Positions 46,340-48,092 of a stretch of DNA of 48,092 nt are shown here, in pieces. The notes below the pieces were generated by a model. It ran no database searches. It saw only the letters and a list, made by a program, of their open reading frames with translations, and was not told the DNA's origin. Origin of the DNA: an uncultured Pelagibacteraceae bacterium (lineage in GTDB: Bacteria; Pseudomonadota; Alphaproteobacteria; Pelagibacterales; Pelagibacteraceae); contig CACOCP010000007.1 of assembly GCA_902625715.1 (NCBI GenBank), positions 1 to 48,092 of the forward strand. Direction: 5' to 3'. The translations under genes were made by a program, and so were the position numbers. Numbering within the stretch: the first letter of the stretch is position 1; every line of letters starts with the position of its first letter.

Positions 46340-47490
46340 TGGCACTTCACTTTTCTAAAGAGGAATTTAAATTTAGAAAATCAAATGTTTTAAATTCAAT
46401 GAAGAAGCAAAACATCGATGCTCTGTTGATGTTTAGACAAGAGTCTATGTATTGGTTAACTGGTTATGATACATTTGGATACGTTTTTTTCCAAACTTTA
46501 GTCTTAGATCAAAAAGGAAATTTAATTTTATTAACAAGAGCGCCAGATCTAAGGCAAGCACAAAACACATCAAATATTAATGATATAAGAATTTGGGTTG
46601 ATAAAGATGGTTCAAATCCAACTGATGATCTAAAAATTATTTTAGATGAGTTAAATTTAAAAGGAAAAAAAATTGGAATTGAGTATGAAGCGTATGGATT
46701 GACCGGTAGAAATGCAATTAAATTAAATCAATCTTTGGAAAATTACTGTTCAATTGAGGATAAATCAGAATTAATTACAAAACTAAGAGTGGTAAAATCT
46801 GATGAAGAAATAACATATGTTAGGAAGGCTGCGAACCTAGCTGATTTGGCACTTGATGAAGTTTGGAAATATGCAAAATCTGGTACGAGTGAAGCTAAAA
46901 TTTTAGCTGAAATGAATAAAGTTATCTTTGAAGGTGGTGGTGACTATCCAGCTAATGAATTTATTATTGGTTCAGGAAAAAATGCCCTACTCTGTCGATA
47001 TCAAGCTGAAAAACAAATTTTAAATAAAGAAGATCAATTAACTATTGAGTGGGCAGGTACTTATAGACATTACCATTCGGCAATGTTCAGAACTATTCCG
47101 ATAGGCAAAGCAAATCAAAAACATTTTAAGATGCATGAAGCTTGTGTTGAAGCATTAACAAATTGTGAAAATAAATTAAAACCTGGAAACAAAATTGGTG
47201 AAGTTTTTGATATTCATGCAAAAACATTTGATGATCATGGATTTAAAAATGCAAGAATGAATGCTTGTGGTTATTCACTAGGAGCAACTTTTTCTCCCAA
47301 CTGGATGGATTGGCCAATGCTATACACAGGCAACCCCTATATTATTCAACCCGGCAACGTGTTCTTCATGCACATGATCTTGATGGATTCTACCAATCAT
47401 TTAGCGATGAATCTAGGGGAAACGTATTTAGTGACTCAAAATGGTAACGAAAGATTGGGTAAACAAAAATTGGATCTAGTGGTCCTCTAG
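46339..47490 (+). CDS. M24 pita-bread protein without most metal ligands (ectoine hydrolase/creatinase-like)
   Basis: 383 aa: N-terminal creatinase-type domain (about 1-150) and C-terminal pita-bread domain. The five peptidase ligands Asp, Asp, His, Glu, Glu align here to Glu and Ala in IEWAGTYRHYHSAMFRT, Tyr in GYSLG, His in FFMHMI, and Glu in NLGETYL; only the last is retained. Creatinase and the ectoine hydrolase group (DoeA/EutD) are M24 members that hydrolyse C-N bonds without metal, and the GYSLG-x-PNWMDW block looks like that group. A small amide or cyclic solute is a likelier substrate than a peptide. Overlaps the hydratase stop (TAATG) and ends the operon. Confidence 0.8.
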   Translation: MALHFSKEEFKFRKSNVLNSMKKQNIDALLMFRQESMYWLTGYDTFGYVFFQTLVLDQKGNLILLTRAPDLRQAQNTSNINDIRIWVDKDGSNPTDDLKIILDELNLKGKKIGIEYEAYGLTGRNAIKLNQSLENYCSIEDKSELITKLRVVKSDEEITYVRKAANLADLALDEVWKYAKSGTSEAKILAEMNKVIFEGGGDYPANEFIIGSGKNALLCRYQAEKQILNKEDQLTIEWAGTYRHYHSAMFRTIPIGKANQKHFKMHEACVEALTNCENKLKPGNKIGEVFDIHAKTFDDHGFKNARMNACGYSLGATFSPNWMDWPMLYTGNPYIIQPGNVFFMHMILMDSTNHLAMNLGETYLVTQNGNERLGKQKLDLVVL

Positions 47491-47497
47491 TCTCTAT

Positions 47498-47522
47498 GTG
47501 CAAGTCTAGTGCAAGTCTGCAC
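47498..47522. repeat. Tandem 11-bp repeat with embedded small hairpin
   Basis: GTGCAAGTCT occurs at 47498-47507 and 47509-47518, separated by one A. The second copy plus the next bases gives GTGCA-AGTC-TGCAC, a 5-bp stem. It lies 8 bases past the M24 stop. There is no T tract, so it is not a typical terminator. It may be an integration or recombination border; no recombinase gene is in view. Confidence 0.5.
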
Positions 47523-47648
47523 AAAATAACCCTTATTATTTATGGTTGTATAGCGTTGAACGGCCACAAAATATCGGACCAAGAAATTAGGTATTTTAAT
47601 TAAAATTAGTTAATTAATTAACAATTAATGACATGATCTGTTTTTTGG

Positions 47649-48092
47649 TTAAGCAATTATATAAATATCATCATAATTTAAACTAACATTCTCTTTAAAC
47701 GTTGCAAAAAGAATTGGGTCATTACCACCTGCGCCGTCTTCATCGTAGTAAAGTGCTCCACCATCTGTGCTATCTTTTAAACTATTTTGATTATAAATAA
47801 TATAATGATCACTTTCCTGCCCCTCTAAATCTCTAAAATCTAATGTATTATTTGCAATTTTTACACTTGTAATTTCTTGATAAAACTGTGTTTTTAAAAA
47901 ATTATTTTTTGCTAATTTTCCAATATCCAAAGATTTAAAAATATCTTTATCTAATTTTATTGTGTCATTTCCCATACCTTTAGCCTCAAAATCTTTTATA
48001 TAAGTCCAGCTTCCATTAGCGTTATCCAGTATATCAAAAACAAATGTATCATTACCAGTTCCGCCAATTAATATATCTGTACCTCCTTTTCC
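47649..48092 (-). CDS. RTX/hemolysin-type calcium-binding protein, C-terminal part (runs off the right edge)
   Basis: The frame is open through the right edge: reading in from 48092 it begins GKGGTDILIGGTGNDTFVFD, a calcium-binding RTX nonapeptide repeat (GGxGxDxUx pattern), and continues for 147 codons to the TAA at 47651-47649. The Met at 47975 is internal. After the repeat comes an acidic C-terminal region with GALYYDEDGAGGNDPILFA and ending DDIYIIA, the kind of tail used as a type I secretion signal. The protein is likely secreted; its main part lies outside the window. Confidence 0.85.
   Translation of the reverse strand, partial: GKGGTDILIGGTGNDTFVFDILDNANGSWTYIKDFEAKGMGNDTIKLDKDIFKSLDIGKLAKNNFLKTQFYQEITSVKIANNTLDFRDLEGQESDHYIIYNQNSLKDSTDGGALYYDEDGAGGNDPILFATFKENVSLNYDDIYIIA

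Noticed and set aside
47496..47603. 35-codon open frame on the plus strand beginning MCKSSASLHK
   Set aside because: No ribosome-binding site, no family resemblance, and its start is made by the tandem repeat; treated as non-coding border.
47593..47606. 14-bp perfect palindrome ATTTTAATTAAAAT as an operator
   Set aside because: Composed only of A and T in an AT-rich gap; palindromes like this are expected by chance.
1..48092. CRISPR arrays, insertion sequences, prophage or defence genes
   Set aside because: No regularly spaced repeats, transposase or phage-like proteins, or recognisable defence domains are visible anywhere in the window.

Overview
This window is a very AT-rich, gene-dense stretch of an alphaproteobacterial chromosome. 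Everything points to the SAR11 clade (Pelagibacterales). Genes are short for their families, most neighbours overlap by 1 to 20 bases, there is no gene-free stretch longer than about 215 bases, and the gene order nuo - birA - coaX - rnj - DUF1467 - proS - lolCD - dnaE is the alphaproteobacterial one. The assignment to SAR11 is inference from style and synteny; no 16S gene is present.

Layout. Positions 1-33155 are conserved core genes, all on the minus strand, so transcription runs from high to low coordinates. In transcription order: tRNA-Leu, tig, clpP, clpX, lon (protein folding and quality control); tRNA-Val and tRNA-Asp; the complete set nuoA,B,C,D,E,F,G,H,I,J,K,L,M,N (respiratory complex I); birA, coaX (cofactors), rnj (RNA decay), a DUF1467 membrane protein, proS, the lipoprotein exporter lolC and lolD, and dnaE. 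Then a separate unit rpsB, tsf, frr, uppS, cdsA (translation and lipid carriers) runs off the left edge. UMP kinase (pyrH), usually found between tsf and frr, is absent, and so is hupB, which many alphaproteobacteria have between lon and the tRNA genes.

Positions 33156-36373 hold small, loosely arranged genes on both strands: a histidine phosphatase, a family-5 uracil-DNA glycosylase, a YbgC-type thioesterase, a DUF3047 protein and four or five microproteins, with convergent ends that overlap and one pair of divergent start codons only 3 bases apart.

Positions 36363-47490 look like a flexible catabolic and transport locus built around one divergent intergenic region at 41679-41817. Leftward: a TRAP transporter (dctP, hairpin, dctQ, dctM), an NCS1-type permease and a short-chain dehydrogenase. 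Rightward: a GMC flavin dehydrogenase, a TerC-family membrane protein, a second short-chain dehydrogenase, an M23 peptidase, an MhpD-like hydratase and an M24 pita-bread protein that has lost most metal ligands and resembles ectoine hydrolase or creatinase. A likely reading is uptake and oxidation of small organic acids, alcohols or compatible-solute-type compounds, but the substrate cannot be read from sequence.

The right edge (47491-48092) has a short non-coding border with a tandem repeat and then the 3' end of an RTX-type calcium-binding secreted protein. No CRISPR array, insertion sequence, prophage or recognisable defence system is visible.
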